A DNA stretch of 64,000 bases from Flavobacterium crocinum (GCF_003122385.1 NZ_CP029255.1:5456001-5520000); one strand, 5' to 3'. Counted from the first letter of the stretch, positions 10,771 to 20,512 are shown. The notes: generated by a model from the sequence alone, not told the origin. Numbers and translations: made by a program.

Positions 10771-12549
10771 ATGGTTTCAATCACACGCCTTTTTGATTTT
10801 CCCTATTATCAACAAGAAACTTACAACCTCCAGGTTGCTCTCGCAACTAAGAAAAACGGAATCTGGGAAAAAACATCTAGCCAGGAATATATTGCAAAAG
10901 CAAATGCTATTTCGAGAGCATTATTGCGCATGAGCGTACAGAAAGATGATAAAATTGCATTAATCTCTTCCAATAACAGAACCGAATGGAACATTATGGA
11001 TATTGGTATCCTGCAAACAGGTGCACAAAATGTCCCTATTTATCCAACTATTGCAGAAGAAGATTACGAATATATTTTAAACCATAGTGGTAGTATTTAC
11101 TGTTTTGTATCAGATGATGAAGTATTACAAAAAGTAAACGCAATTAAAGCCAATGTACCAACTTTGAAAGAAGTTTATTCTTTTAACGAAATTCCGGGAT
11201 GTAAACACTGGAGCGAACTTTTAAATTTGGGTGCAGATGAAAGCAACCAAAGTGAAGTTGAGGCCAGAAAAGACAGCATTCATACAGATGACTTGGCAAC
11301 AATAATTTATACTTCCGGGACAACCGGAAGACCAAAAGGTGTAATGCTTTCTCACAAAAATATTGTTTCAAACGTTCTGGACAGCGCACCTAGAATTCCG
11401 TTTGATCCGGGAAAAAGTACAGCTTTAAGCTTCCTGCCTATTTGCCATATTTTTGAACGAATGATTTTATACATCTATCAATATTATGGTGTTTCGGTTT
11501 ATTTTGGAGAATCTATTGATAAAATTAGTGACAACTTAAAAGAAGTACGTCCAACTGTAATTACGGCTGTACCAAGACTTTTAGAGAAAGTTTACGATAA
11601 AATTTATGCAAAAGGAGCCGAATTAACCGGCATCAAGAAAAAACTATTTTTCTGGGCCATTGATTTAGGTTTAAAATACGAACCATACGGAGCAAATGGA
11701 GCCTGGTATGAATTCCAGCTAAAAATTGCCCGTAAATTGATTTTCAGTAAATGGAAAGAAGGTTTGGGCGGAAATCTTGATTTAATGGTTTCCGGAAGTG
11801 CTGCTTTACAACCACGTTTGACAAGAGTTTTCGCAGCTGCAGAAATTCCGGTTATGGAAGGTTACGGTTTAACTGAAACTTCTCCTGTAATTGCTGTAAA
11901 CGACCAAAGAGATAAAGGTTTTAAAATTGGAACTGTTGGAAAACCAATTCGTAATCTTGAAGTTAAAATTGCTCAGGACGGCGAAATTTTAATAAAAGGC
12001 CCTAACGTAATGTTAGGCTATTATAAAGATGAAGAAAAAACAGCCGAAGCTTTACAAGACGGCTATTTTCATACGGGAGATATTGGAGAAATTGACAGCG
12101 AAGGTTTCTTAAAAATAACCGACCGTAAAAAAGAAATGTTCAAAACTTCCGGTGGTAAATATATTGCTCCACAAATGATCGAAAATGCGATGAAACAATC
12201 TCGTTTTATTGAGCAGATTATGGTTGTGGGTGAAGGAGAAAAAATGCCTGGAGCTTTTATTCAGCCAAACTTCGAATTTGTAAAAGAATGGGCAAAAATT
12301 CATAAAATTACTTTAGGAAGCACTGATGCTGAAATTAGTTCAAACCCAGACGTTATTAAACGTATCGATGAAGAAGTTGAAAGCATCAACAAAAAATTCG
12401 GACACTGGGAACAAATTAAACGTTTTGAACTAACTCCGGATGTTTGGTCAATTGATGGCGGACAACTTACTCCTACATTAAAATTAAAGCGTAAAATTAT
12501 TAAAGAGATTTACAAAGATCTTTACGCAAAAATTTATGGTCAGAATTAA
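10771..12549 (+). CDS. fadD: Long-chain fatty acid-CoA ligase (AMP-forming)
   Basis: 592 residues, a typical length for Bacteroidota long-chain acyl-CoA synthetases (FAA1-like group). The P-loop motif YTSGTTGRPKG spans residues 180-190. The adenylation motif GYGLTETSP and the hinge motif TDRKKEMFKTSGGKYIAP with the late Lys (LTPTLKLKRK) are all present. It activates fatty acids with ATP and CoA for beta-oxidation or lipid synthesis, at the membrane or in the cytosol. A bidirectional terminator follows. It acts upstream of the fadN-fadA-fadE genes at the other end of the window. Confidence 0.93.
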   Translation: MVSITRLFDFPYYQQETYNLQVALATKKNGIWEKTSSQEYIAKANAISRALLRMSVQKDDKIALISSNNRTEWNIMDIGILQTGAQNVPIYPTIAEEDYEYILNHSGSIYCFVSDDEVLQKVNAIKANVPTLKEVYSFNEIPGCKHWSELLNLGADESNQSEVEARKDSIHTDDLATIIYTSGTTGRPKGVMLSHKNIVSNVLDSAPRIPFDPGKSTALSFLPICHIFERMILYIYQYYGVSVYFGESIDKISDNLKEVRPTVITAVPRLLEKVYDKIYAKGAELTGIKKKLFFWAIDLGLKYEPYGANGAWYEFQLKIARKLIFSKWKEGLGGNLDLMVSGSAALQPRLTRVFAAAEIPVMEGYGLTETSPVIAVNDQRDKGFKIGTVGKPIRNLEVKIAQDGEILIKGPNVMLGYYKDEEKTAEALQDGYFHTGDIGEIDSEGFLKITDRKKEMFKTSGGKYIAPQMIENAMKQSRFIEQIMVVGEGEKMPGAFIQPNFEFVKEWAKIHKITLGSTDAEISSNPDVIKRIDEEVESINKKFGHWEQIKRFELTPDVWSIDGGQLTPTLKLKRKIIKEIYKDLYAKIYGQN

Positions 12550-12570
12550 ATCAAAATAATATAACCCAAC

Positions 12571-12600
12571 GAAAACGGCTGTCATTAGACAGCCGTTTTT
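12571..12600. terminator. Bidirectional terminator between convergent genes
   Basis: Stem AAAACGGCTGTC / GACAGCCGTTTT with loop ATTA, A-rich on the left and T-rich on the right. It serves the acyl-CoA ligase on the plus strand and the five-gene MoxR operon on the minus strand. Confidence 0.9.
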
Positions 12601-14414
12601 TATTTCCTCAATTTCAGTTTATACTTCATAACATCCTTAAGCATCGATTTGTTTTTTTCATTAAAAGCAAGTAATTCAGATGCGATATCCGGTTTAATTG
12701 TAATCTGATCGGCTACAATTTCGTAAGCAATATTTTTGGTGATTTCTTCTAAGTCTTCATGTTTTTTAAACTCCTGTTTCATAGCCTTTAAAAACAACTC
12801 TGAATTCTCAGCCGAAACCTCTGTTTCATAAATGGAAGTTATGGCTCCGGATAATTTCTCTGTTGATTCGATATTCACAAAATAGTTATTGAGGCAATTG
12901 AATGCATCTTTATTGCTTCTCCAGCCCGTTATCAAAACTTCCTGCGCTCCATCAATATTCCAGATTTTATCTTTATAAATAAAAGACGCTTTTACGAATT
13001 GATTACTCTCTTTGTACTCGTCTATCACTTTACCATAAAACTTATCTGCTTCCGGTTTGTCCTTTAGAATCGTATACAAATCGCCCACTTTTTCGTTTTG
13101 ATTGAGTTCTCTGTATAATTCAATTGCCTGTTTGTAAACATGTCCTTTTTCGTAACACTCTGCTGCTTTGTTTTTATTATTACAATATTTAAGATGTACT
13201 GCTGCGGCTTCACTGTACAGCTCACCTTCCTCAAGCACATCTGCGGCTTTGTAATGATTTTTAAGCAGTTTCATATATATATGTGCGGCTTTGGCGTAAT
13301 CTTTTCTTTCTTTAAATTGCTCAGCCATTTTTTCATATCGGCTTTGTATAGTCGAAAAACGTTCCGAATCTATCAAAGCTGAACCTCCTGAACCCGATGG
13401 TTGACGTTTTGGCTCTGAATAACTTCTGGAAGAACCGGCTGAGCCACTGTCTTTTACAGCCATGGCAATAATTAACACAAGTGCACCTAAAATCACAACT
13501 AAAGCGACAAAAGGGTTCATCCCACTACTACTAGTGCCTGAGGAAGAGCAACTTCGCATGTTTAACAAAAAAATCGATGCAAAAGCTAACGTCAAAACAA
13601 TAGTAAAAGGTCCACATCCGGAATCGGTGGATTCATTTATCGTCTTTCTTCCTCCTCCTGAAAAAGAGCCACCAGCACCAGCAGCAGAACCTGAACCAAT
13701 TCCTTCAAAAGAAAGCTTTCCATCAAATCCACCTCTTGCTGTTTTTAAGGTATCCAGAGGAATAGCCATTTTTAAAGCCAGTTCAGGATTTTTATCCAGA
13801 AGCTCCAAAAACTTATCCATTTCTTTCTGATTTCCCTGCATTAACTTTTCCATATCAAACGGCAATTCTCCTAATACTTCTTCATCAGAAAATGGTTTTT
13901 CTATGTTTTCAAGAATCTCTTCCGTATTAGCTTCGTAACGTAATGACTCTATATGCTGCGGAATATAAACTGTTTTGAAAGGTTCGAGTATATCAATTTC
14001 TTTCAAAATTGGCGTTTCAAGTAAATCAATCCAGGAAACCTCATCCTTCAATTCCACCAATCCAATATCTGGATGCATGAAATGATAATGTTCAGAAAAT
14101 AAACTGTGCCACTCAGCCTTTGTTAACTGAGGGGTCACAATTGTATTTTCGGGAATGAACAATTTATTTTCTATCAATTGACAATAATAGTTCTTTCCAA
14201 TAGCATCAATTTTAGTCCGACTCTGATCCAAAACTAACAAACAACCAAACAACTCATTGACATCTGCTCCCGGAACCGGAAAAGCTTTGACCAAATGGAA
14301 CGGTAATCCAATACTCTGAATTTCCTGAAGCCATACTTTGACCAAACCGCTTTTTATAAAAATACCTCCTTTGGGAAATGTATTTTTAGTATTTATTCTA
14401 AGTTTAAGTTCCAT
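12600..14414 (-). CDS. bpX6-type membrane protein with TPR-like repeats (MoxR-vWA-propeller ternary system)
   Basis: 604 residues, last gene of the operon; its start overlaps the preceding gene by 11 bp. The N-terminal ~200 residues form an alpha/beta domain that fits the 'bpX' domains of MoxR-vWA-beta-propeller ternary systems (recognised from context; the bpX6 label is my best match). A Gly/Ser-rich linker leads to two hydrophobic segments, IVLTLAFASIFLLNM (~270-285) and VALVVILGALVLIIAMAV (~300-318), so it is probably anchored in the inner membrane. After another Ser/Gly linker come TPR-like helical repeats (DYAKAAHIYMKLLKNHYKAA; KAAECYEKGHVYKQAIELYR; ~370-500). It may tether or scaffold the ATPase machinery. 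Confidence 0.7.
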   Translation of the reverse strand: MELKLRINTKNTFPKGGIFIKSGLVKVWLQEIQSIGLPFHLVKAFPVPGADVNELFGCLLVLDQSRTKIDAIGKNYYCQLIENKLFIPENTIVTPQLTKAEWHSLFSEHYHFMHPDIGLVELKDEVSWIDLLETPILKEIDILEPFKTVYIPQHIESLRYEANTEEILENIEKPFSDEEVLGELPFDMEKLMQGNQKEMDKFLELLDKNPELALKMAIPLDTLKTARGGFDGKLSFEGIGSGSAAGAGGSFSGGGRKTINESTDSGCGPFTIVLTLAFASIFLLNMRSCSSSGTSSSGMNPFVALVVILGALVLIIAMAVKDSGSAGSSRSYSEPKRQPSGSGGSALIDSERFSTIQSRYEKMAEQFKERKDYAKAAHIYMKLLKNHYKAADVLEEGELYSEAAAVHLKYCNNKNKAAECYEKGHVYKQAIELYRELNQNEKVGDLYTILKDKPEADKFYGKVIDEYKESNQFVKASFIYKDKIWNIDGAQEVLITGWRSNKDAFNCLNNYFVNIESTEKLSGAITSIYETEVSAENSELFLKAMKQEFKKHEDLEEITKNIAYEIVADQITIKPDIASELLAFNEKNKSMLKDVMKYKLKLRK

Positions 14415-16941
14415 TTTGTCTTACATTTTTAATAAACGGATCCAGATATTTCTCCAGAAAATCTTTCTCTTTTATACTCATTAGGAAAGAATCTATAATA
14501 AAATAATCGTTACCGGAATATTCTGTTTCCGAAGCCATAATTGTCCTTGCGTTTACAATAAAAGGAACATAAAACTTAGGAATATCCTCTTTACTGCTTT
14601 CAAAAATTAAAATTCCGTCCTTATTTCTTACCCGGCTTCCATCCTTAGATTCAAAAGACAAGGTTTCGATGTAGCAAATTGCTCCGTTACTTTCTATTGT
14701 ACTCTTCAACGCTTCTGCTTCTTGTCTTGTCACATCATTCAAAATTACACCAAGCTCTTCATCTACAACAGCTTTACTTTCAACTAAAGATTTGGCTGTA
14801 TTTAGTTTTATTATTTTAACAAGATCAAGAGCAGATGCTCCTTTGTTTTTCAGAATAAGATTTACTTTTTCATCAAATTGTATCGATGGGTGTTTCCAGT
14901 CCTGAGAATAATAACCTCGCTTAGAAAACTCTAAGTGCGTTAAGTTAAATCCGTTAATTGTGATACCATCATTAACAATTGATAATCCTTTTATTTTTTT
15001 TATGATACTGTATTTGAATTTACTATTCATAAAATTTTGAACAAAAGAATTTTGTTTTAAGCTATAGGCCGAGAAAGCTTCATTAAGAAAATTATTACCA
15101 CTGGATCTTATTTTTAAAGCATCATCGACACGCCAATAATAGGTGCCATCGGTTAAATAGAACTCATTTTTATATCCAAATGCATTAACTTTCACTCCTT
15201 TAAGATCTTCATCAGAAACCATACTGCTCTTTAACTTCTGTTGATCAATGTTATATACATTAATTCGGGGAGCCGAAGCGCTGACATAACATAATAGCAG
15301 TTTTTCACCTTTGTCATTGGTTTTCATGGCAAATTCCCCTTTCTCAAAAGGAAGATTTGATGCTAATTTTTTAAATCCTTTGTCGAACTTATTACTAACA
15401 AACCAGTATAAATTTCCATTCAGGTAGGTATAAAAATCCGTTCCGTAATAAAAAATATTCTGGTAACTTCTCTCAATTGGAAATAGAAGAGGAATATCAT
15501 CGAACTCTGTTTCAGCAGGTTTTCGACGCGGTAAATCTTTCTTCTCTTTATTCCACAATTCCTCCAGCGGCATTATAATATGTTGAAGCATTTTTCTGCC
15601 ATTATTCTGATTTTTATAGACTTTGATACCTTCGATTTCCATTTCGAAAACATACTTGATCTCGTTATAGTACGCGCTAATCACATTTTTCATTGCAGTA
15701 AGTTTCAAACTATCTTCTGAAGAAAAAAGAAATACTTCCTGATTTTTACTGCTGATTTTATTTTGCTGAAAAAACGCTTCAAGTCCCATCGAACAATCCA
15801 GTTTACCGCTGAGCTCACTCAAAGCCTCAATAACATCATGAACGTTTTCTAACGGAACTTCTTTAAAATCCTGTCCTGCTATAAAAACTCTGCATTTAAT
15901 ATCCGTTTTTGGATGTCTTGCAATGGCAATCGCCGAAGCAAAAGACAGAATCTTAGGATTTCCCCAGTTTTTTAATGAGCTGTCAATAATCAGAATACGT
16001 TCGAACTTATCGGCTTCCGGCGGAACTTCTCTTTGAATATACAGTGCTTCGTTGTTGGCAATTCTGGACATAAAAACATCATCATCATAAGCAAATTCAG
16101 AAATTACCAGTTTATCAAAATCACCTTTGTTGGTCAAGTCTGAGATTCCTCCCAAAGGCTGCTCACTCGGATGATTATGGTGCAACGGAATATGAAGTCC
16201 GGACCAAAGTCGCTTGATAAGGCTTCCTACATGAAACGTACGGTCGTCCTGAATAAGTTGCTCAATAAAAGTAGCGGTATCAGCAAGATTTTCTTCTTCT
16301 AAAATTTCTTCTTTCAGCTTCTCTTTTACCTCTTCATGTGGATTATTCTCCATGGCAGACAAAATCGACTCCACCGTTGGAAAGTTCTTTTTAAGCAAAG
16401 CTAGCGTTCTGAAATCTTTTATAAAATTGGCCTCATTAAAAGGCTCTTTTACACCTGCCCTTACCAAATGATGTCTATGCTCTTTGTACTCTTCCAGAAT
16501 CTTTTTTGCTTTTTCGGAAGAAATTCTGTTGTGACAACCATCAAAAATGGTCTGAAACATTTTCAGTCTTTTTTCTCCCATTTTATATTCATCCGGCAAA
16601 GCCGCAAGTTGTCTCATAAAACCAATACTGGCACCTAATCTAAACGAATGTTCTACAGGAAAAGATTTGGTTATTTCCAGGGCTTTTGCCCAATCCTGAA
16701 TTCTGTCGATAGTTTCTTTACTATCGTGATTGGTTGCTGTAATGGCTAATAAAAGGGTTCCGAATGGCGGAAAATTAGTATCAGAAAGCGCTTCTAAAAC
16801 TTCAAAGACAAATTTCTCATAACCGATCGTTTGTCCATTCGGAATTGTGATCGTTTCAAATACACTATCGGGAGAAAATATCTGATTTTCCCATTCCCAA
16901 AAATAGTCTGTAAACGATTGAAAATATCTTTGAAATTCCAT
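14404..16941 (-). CDS. vWA plus beta-propeller-like protein with L7/L12-C-terminal-like insert (ternary system)
   Basis: 845 residues. The N-terminal ~300 residues are helical. A vWA-like Rossmann domain starts near 313 (FERILIIDSSLKNWG); Asp320 sits at the MIDAS position, but the DxSxS motif is degenerate (DSSLK). From ~450 to 680 there are repeated short beta blades (NLYWFVSNKFDKGFKKLASN; GTYYWRVDDALKIRS), as in a divergent beta-propeller. Residues 687-763 closely resemble the C-terminal domain of ribosomal protein L7/L12 (VNLILKNKGASALDLVKIIK, AEALKSTIESNGAICYIE). It follows the 232-residue gene by 7 bp. Its likely role is as vWA partner and effector of the MoxR ATPase. Confidence 0.7.
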   Translation of the reverse strand: MEFQRYFQSFTDYFWEWENQIFSPDSVFETITIPNGQTIGYEKFVFEVLEALSDTNFPPFGTLLLAITATNHDSKETIDRIQDWAKALEITKSFPVEHSFRLGASIGFMRQLAALPDEYKMGEKRLKMFQTIFDGCHNRISSEKAKKILEEYKEHRHHLVRAGVKEPFNEANFIKDFRTLALLKKNFPTVESILSAMENNPHEEVKEKLKEEILEEENLADTATFIEQLIQDDRTFHVGSLIKRLWSGLHIPLHHNHPSEQPLGGISDLTNKGDFDKLVISEFAYDDDVFMSRIANNEALYIQREVPPEADKFERILIIDSSLKNWGNPKILSFASAIAIARHPKTDIKCRVFIAGQDFKEVPLENVHDVIEALSELSGKLDCSMGLEAFFQQNKISSKNQEVFLFSSEDSLKLTAMKNVISAYYNEIKYVFEMEIEGIKVYKNQNNGRKMLQHIIMPLEELWNKEKKDLPRRKPAETEFDDIPLLFPIERSYQNIFYYGTDFYTYLNGNLYWFVSNKFDKGFKKLASNLPFEKGEFAMKTNDKGEKLLLCYVSASAPRINVYNIDQQKLKSSMVSDEDLKGVKVNAFGYKNEFYLTDGTYYWRVDDALKIRSSGNNFLNEAFSAYSLKQNSFVQNFMNSKFKYSIIKKIKGLSIVNDGITINGFNLTHLEFSKRGYYSQDWKHPSIQFDEKVNLILKNKGASALDLVKIIKLNTAKSLVESKAVVDEELGVILNDVTRQEAEALKSTIESNGAICYIETLSFESKDGSRVRNKDGILIFESSKEDIPKFYVPFIVNARTIMASETEYSGNDYFIIDSFLMSIKEKDFLEKYLDPFIKNVRQNGT

Positions 16942-16948
16942 TTTTATT

Positions 16949-17647
16949 TTATGAAAAAGTTAAGCGAAATGAACTAATTGATAGTGGTTTAATATTTTGT
17001 TTTGGAATAGAGGAATAACTGTTATCCTTATTCCAGAGTATTAGGTTTTTATCAAAAGGATTTATTTTATCCTTAAGCGTTTGAGTCAAAACTGGCCATT
17101 CAAAATCATATCCCGAAGGCAGTAAAAAATCATTCTTCTGCCAATAGGTATCTCCTTTTAAAGGCAACAAAGGTTTCCCGATAATCAACGCTTTATTATG
17201 GATTACAACCCATTGTAAAGGTTCCAGTCGGAATTTTGGAGCTGATTCGATATACACTTTCAATTCCTGATATTCTACTAGTAAAGCCTGTGCTTCTTTT
17301 TCCTCTTCTGATCGTTTTAATCCAATCTCAAGCTTCTGATTTATACCAAAAAAGTTATGATTGAAATTCGGCAATGAAACGGGCAAACCTCTCAAAACCG
17401 GCGACCATAATAAACCCGAAGGCAGTTTTTTGGACGGTAATTGTTTGCCTCTTTCGAACAACAAATTTTCTTTTAACTCGTATATTTTGGTATACGGAAT
17501 CTGAAGAAGTTCAGCCGAATTTATTTGTTCGGCCGAAAACTCTTTTATCCAGATCGTGTTGGCTTCAAAAGCAATTTTGAGATTTTCCCAATGCCGCACT
17601 GCACCAAGAAAATCTTTATGCTCTTTGTTAATTTCTAAAAAGTACAT
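16949..17647 (-). CDS. MoxR-system accessory protein (bpX-type domain), unknown function
   Basis: 232 residues, no signal peptide or membrane segment. It opens MYFLEINKEHKDFLGAVRHW and is rich in Trp and aromatic residues. A central segment GDTYWQKNDFLLPSGYDFEW is probably part of a compact fold. It lies 3 bp after the MoxR ATPase and 7 bp before the vWA protein, so it is translated with them. This size and position fit one of the short bpX domains of ternary systems; I cannot say which number. Confidence 0.6.
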   Translation of the reverse strand: MYFLEINKEHKDFLGAVRHWENLKIAFEANTIWIKEFSAEQINSAELLQIPYTKIYELKENLLFERGKQLPSKKLPSGLLWSPVLRGLPVSLPNFNHNFFGINQKLEIGLKRSEEEKEAQALLVEYQELKVYIESAPKFRLEPLQWVVIHNKALIIGKPLLPLKGDTYWQKNDFLLPSGYDFEWPVLTQTLKDKINPFDKNLILWNKDNSYSSIPKQNIKPLSISSFRLTFS

Positions 17648-17650
17648 TTT

Positions 17651-18781
17651 TTAAATAGTTTGCAGAATTTTTTGCCACAAAGATTCTATATGTTCCTGAA
17701 TATATTTTTTCTTTTCTGCGTCTTTAATCCAGTCGCAACGCGTTTGAATGTATCGTAATTTATCTTTGATTACGTTCTGTTCTTCAAAAGAAAGACTGTC
17801 TTCCTGCCATTTTTCGATCAGATAATTTACTTCCTTCATTACACTTTCTGCATCCGGTGTTTTGTTGTACATCGCCTGTGGATGTGCTTCTGTAGAAGTA
17901 TCTTTTTCAATAATTTTATTGATGATTCCTTCCAGAATTTCAATTTGCTCTTCGTTGTCCCAGATGTATTTCAACACCCAGAAATCGGATACAATCGATT
18001 CTTTTCTACCGCACATTAAAGCACTTGCCGCGATAAGGTTCTGAAGTTTTACGGCACGTCGGTCAGAAACTTTGATTCCGGTATTTCGAAGGCTATGAAT
18101 AATATCTACATATTCTTTTCGTGTAGCACTCAAATCGACCTGACGACAAAGTTTTTGCAATTCGCGAACCTCATCTGCCGAAATGGTTGGTACTTCTTCC
18201 GTTACCGAACCTTCCAGTTTCCATCCTGCAAGTAACACCTGATGCAGTAAATCCGGTTCTACGTAATCACATTTTATACGAATCAAAAAACGGTCTAGTA
18301 AAGCATTTAACGATTCATCTTCGGGCATAAGGTTACTTGCGCCAACGAACATCAAGGCCGGTAATTTTTTAGTTTCCTTACCACGACGAAAGATTTTCTC
18401 GTTAAGCGCCATCAGCAAACTGTTCAGGATAGCCGAATTGGCGTTAAAAATCTCATCCAGGAAAACCATCGAAGCTTCCGGCATCATTCCGTCAGTATTC
18501 GTAATCAATTCTCCTTCTTTCAGTTTTCGAATATCAAACGGTCCAAAAATCTCGTTAGGTTCTGTAAAACGGGTTAACAGATATTCGAAATTTTTGTCGC
18601 CCTCGATTCCTTTAGAAAGCGATCTCACGATGGCACTTTTTGCCGTTCCCGGAGGCCCAAGCAAAAAGGCATTTTCTCGTGCCATTAATCCAATTCCCAA
18701 CAAATCGATGATTTCATTTTTACCAACAAAAGTTTCTTTGATATATTTTAAAACGGCATTTAATTTAGCTGTAGCATTCAT
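17651..18781 (-). CDS. MoxR-family AAA+ ATPase
   Basis: 376 residues. Walker A GPPGTAKS at 42-49 and Walker B VFLDE at 106-110 are intact. A sensor-1 Asn (VGASNLMP, ~147-154) and the arginine-finger region DRFLIRIKCDYV fit the MoxR/RavA branch. These ATPases form hexamers and act as chaperones or remodellers together with vWA-domain proteins. Here the vWA partner is two genes downstream in the same operon. A coiled C-terminal part (~310-376) lies beyond the AAA lid. Confidence 0.92.
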   Translation of the reverse strand: MNATAKLNAVLKYIKETFVGKNEIIDLLGIGLMARENAFLLGPPGTAKSAIVRSLSKGIEGDKNFEYLLTRFTEPNEIFGPFDIRKLKEGELITNTDGMMPEASMVFLDEIFNANSAILNSLLMALNEKIFRRGKETKKLPALMFVGASNLMPEDESLNALLDRFLIRIKCDYVEPDLLHQVLLAGWKLEGSVTEEVPTISADEVRELQKLCRQVDLSATRKEYVDIIHSLRNTGIKVSDRRAVKLQNLIAASALMCGRKESIVSDFWVLKYIWDNEEQIEILEGIINKIIEKDTSTEAHPQAMYNKTPDAESVMKEVNYLIEKWQEDSLSFEEQNVIKDKLRYIQTRCDWIKDAEKKKYIQEHIESLWQKILQTI

Positions 18782-18813
18782 TATTTACTTCTATTTTTAT
18801 TAATTCGTTTATT

Positions 18814-19440
18814 TTAAAGCTGTGCCCAAAATAGTTTTTGATAGTCTCCAAATCCTATTTCTAGTTGTTTTTTTATAAAATCAGACTGTGCCCATTTTAC
18901 AGATTTTCTTTGCACGATTCGGTCAACATAAAGTTGAAGCAAACAATCATTTGCCGCAACTACATCAAAACTTATATTTTCGGCATACAAATCAGATCCT
19001 ATCGCCGAATAATGAAACTGGATTAAATGTTGCTCTAATATCTCAATAATCAAATCTTCCGGATCAATCTTCCTTATTTCTGTTATAATCTGAGGCAAAA
19101 AACGAAGACACAAATCTGCCGAAATAATTGCCGAAGCATCTATTACACCAATATAAAAAGGCAAAAGTTCCTTTACATCGCTCATTTTATGCTCTCTATG
19201 CAACAAAAGTTGTGTGGCCAAATATACTGTTCTGGCAGCCCATAAAGCGGATTCCGAATTAAAACCTGGTGCTATTCCCGGGTATTCTAAAGTTTCCTTT
19301 TCATATTCTGTTTCCAGAAACAAAACGGCTTCGTTTTCCTCTGTTGGGGCAATTGTAATTAACTTATCATACAAAATAACCTGTTCGATTGTTCTGAGAT
19401 GATAAATAGTATCCAAAAAAGGTGTTTTTATTTTCTCCAT
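18814..19440 (-). CDS. First gene of the MoxR ternary operon (bpX-type, helical), unknown function
   Basis: 208 residues and mostly helical, opening MEKIKTPFLDTIYHLRTIEQ. The middle part WAARTVYLATQLLLHREHKM and ELLPFYIGVIDASAIISADL looks like amphipathic helices rather than membrane spans. It lies 32 bp upstream of the MoxR ATPase. Proteins of this size at the head of MoxR-vWA-propeller operons carry a bpX domain; the assignment rests on operon position. An upstream hairpin at ~19.6 kb separates it from the exonuclease gene. Confidence 0.6.
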   Translation of the reverse strand: MEKIKTPFLDTIYHLRTIEQVILYDKLITIAPTEENEAVLFLETEYEKETLEYPGIAPGFNSESALWAARTVYLATQLLLHREHKMSDVKELLPFYIGVIDASAIISADLCLRFLPQIITEIRKIDPEDLIIEILEQHLIQFHYSAIGSDLYAENISFDVVAANDCLLQLYVDRIVQRKSVKWAQSDFIKKQLEIGFGDYQKLFWAQL

Positions 19441-19591
19441 ATTGTTAATTATACCTATTTTGAATTGGGTAATTTTTTAAGAAAACAATTTCCCGTCTCA
19501 TACGAAAAATTGTACAGGAACAAATATATTATTAAATCCGAACCTTTGCTCAAATATTATTTTTAGCTTTTGCAATTGTTTTTAACAAAAA

Positions 19592-19624
19592 AGAGAAACT
19601 ACAGCTGCGAAAAACTGCAGTTTC
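19592..19624. terminator. Hairpin between the exonuclease gene and the MoxR operon
   Basis: Stem GAAACT-CAG / CTG-AGTTTC (one unpaired base on each side) around a short A-rich loop, in a 237-bp gap. On the minus strand it lies downstream of the exonuclease gene and upstream of the MoxR operon, so it could end the exonuclease transcript. No long T-run follows, so it is only moderately supported. Confidence 0.45.
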
Positions 19625-19677
19625 CTTCTACAGCTATCAACCATGCATTTTGATAACTGTTTTCAACAAATTAAATT

Positions 19678-20223
19678 CTAGTTCTTAAGGCACCAATCCA
19701 AAATCTTAGCGATATTTTTTGCATCGTCAATACCTCTATGATGTGTTCCCTCCAGTGGAATATTCAATAATTGCAAAGCACCATTCATTCCAGTGGATCT
19801 TTTAAGACCAAACTTTTCGGCAAAATGCTCTTTTACATTGATGTGTTCCTCTCCCATCGGATAGGAAATACCAAAGGATTTACATTGCTTCATGAGCATA
19901 TTCAAATCGTACTGACCGTAACTTGCCCAAGTATATAAATCGGGATTATATTCGTCGATTAGCAAATCGACAGCTTCTTCAAAACCAACTCCGTTTTTGT
20001 TCAGTAAATTCTGAGTAATAGTTGTCAGTTCTGTACAAAACGGACTCACACTGGAATGCTGTGGTTTGATTAAAATGCCTTTATTCTGGCTGATTACTCC
20101 TGTTTCTGTATCCAAAACCGCTAATCCGATTTCTATAATTTCATTTTGCTGGCCTTTCGGGACTGCTCCCTGCCAGCATGTGGCTTCTAAATCAATAATG
20201 ATGATTTTATCTGTAGTTTTCAT
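19678..20223 (-). CDS. DEDDh 3'-5' exonuclease, KapD/ERI1-like
   Basis: 181 residues, a stand-alone DEDDh exonuclease. ExoI is IIIDLEATCWQG (Asp and Glu ligands at ~residues 10-14), ExoII includes YTWASYGQYDLNML (~115-128) and ExoIII is HHRGIDDAKNIAKI with the catalytic His and Asp (~160-172). The Cys-Trp after DLEAT is typical of the ERI1/KapD branch, which trims the 3' ends of RNAs. An RNA substrate is inferred from the family. It is not in an operon with the RNA-repair genes, though it lies between them and the MoxR system. Confidence 0.88.
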   Translation of the reverse strand: MKTTDKIIIIDLEATCWQGAVPKGQQNEIIEIGLAVLDTETGVISQNKGILIKPQHSSVSPFCTELTTITQNLLNKNGVGFEEAVDLLIDEYNPDLYTWASYGQYDLNMLMKQCKSFGISYPMGEEHINVKEHFAEKFGLKRSTGMNGALQLLNIPLEGTHHRGIDDAKNIAKILDWCLKN

Positions 20224-20512
20224 TTTTTAAAATTTTTAAATAATTGTGTTTATATTTTTTAACCGCAAAGGGCGCTAAGATTTGTTTCACGCAGATTTTG
20301 CAGATTTTTTAAATAATCCTCTTAATCTTTATAAGCTGTGGCTAAAACTTTGCGCTTTTGCGTCTTTGCGAGATTTTTTTTAACCGCAAAGGGCGCAAGG
20401 GTTTACGCAAAGGAACGCTAAGATTTGTTTCTCGCAGATTTGGCAGATTTTTTTAATCCTTTTAATCTGTGACTAAAAAACTTTGTGCCTTAGCGCCTTT
20501 GTAGCAGAAAGA
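20224..20512. repeat. Tandem palindromic repeats (AACCGCAAAGGGCGC family)
   Basis: Two imperfect copies of about 140 bp lie head to tail, at about 20261-20373 and 20382-20505. Each opens AACCGCAAAGGGCGC-AAG and continues GATTTGTTTC-CGCAGATTT-GCAGATT, then closes with an inverted end (AATCTGTGACT, CTTTGTGCCTTAGCGCCTTT). Each could form a long hairpin. No gene is seen in this 289-bp gap. Confidence 0.85.

Noticed and set aside
13462..13830. 122-codon plus-strand frame
   Set aside because: Antisense to the Ser/Gly-rich and membrane part of the bpX6-type gene; a composition artefact.
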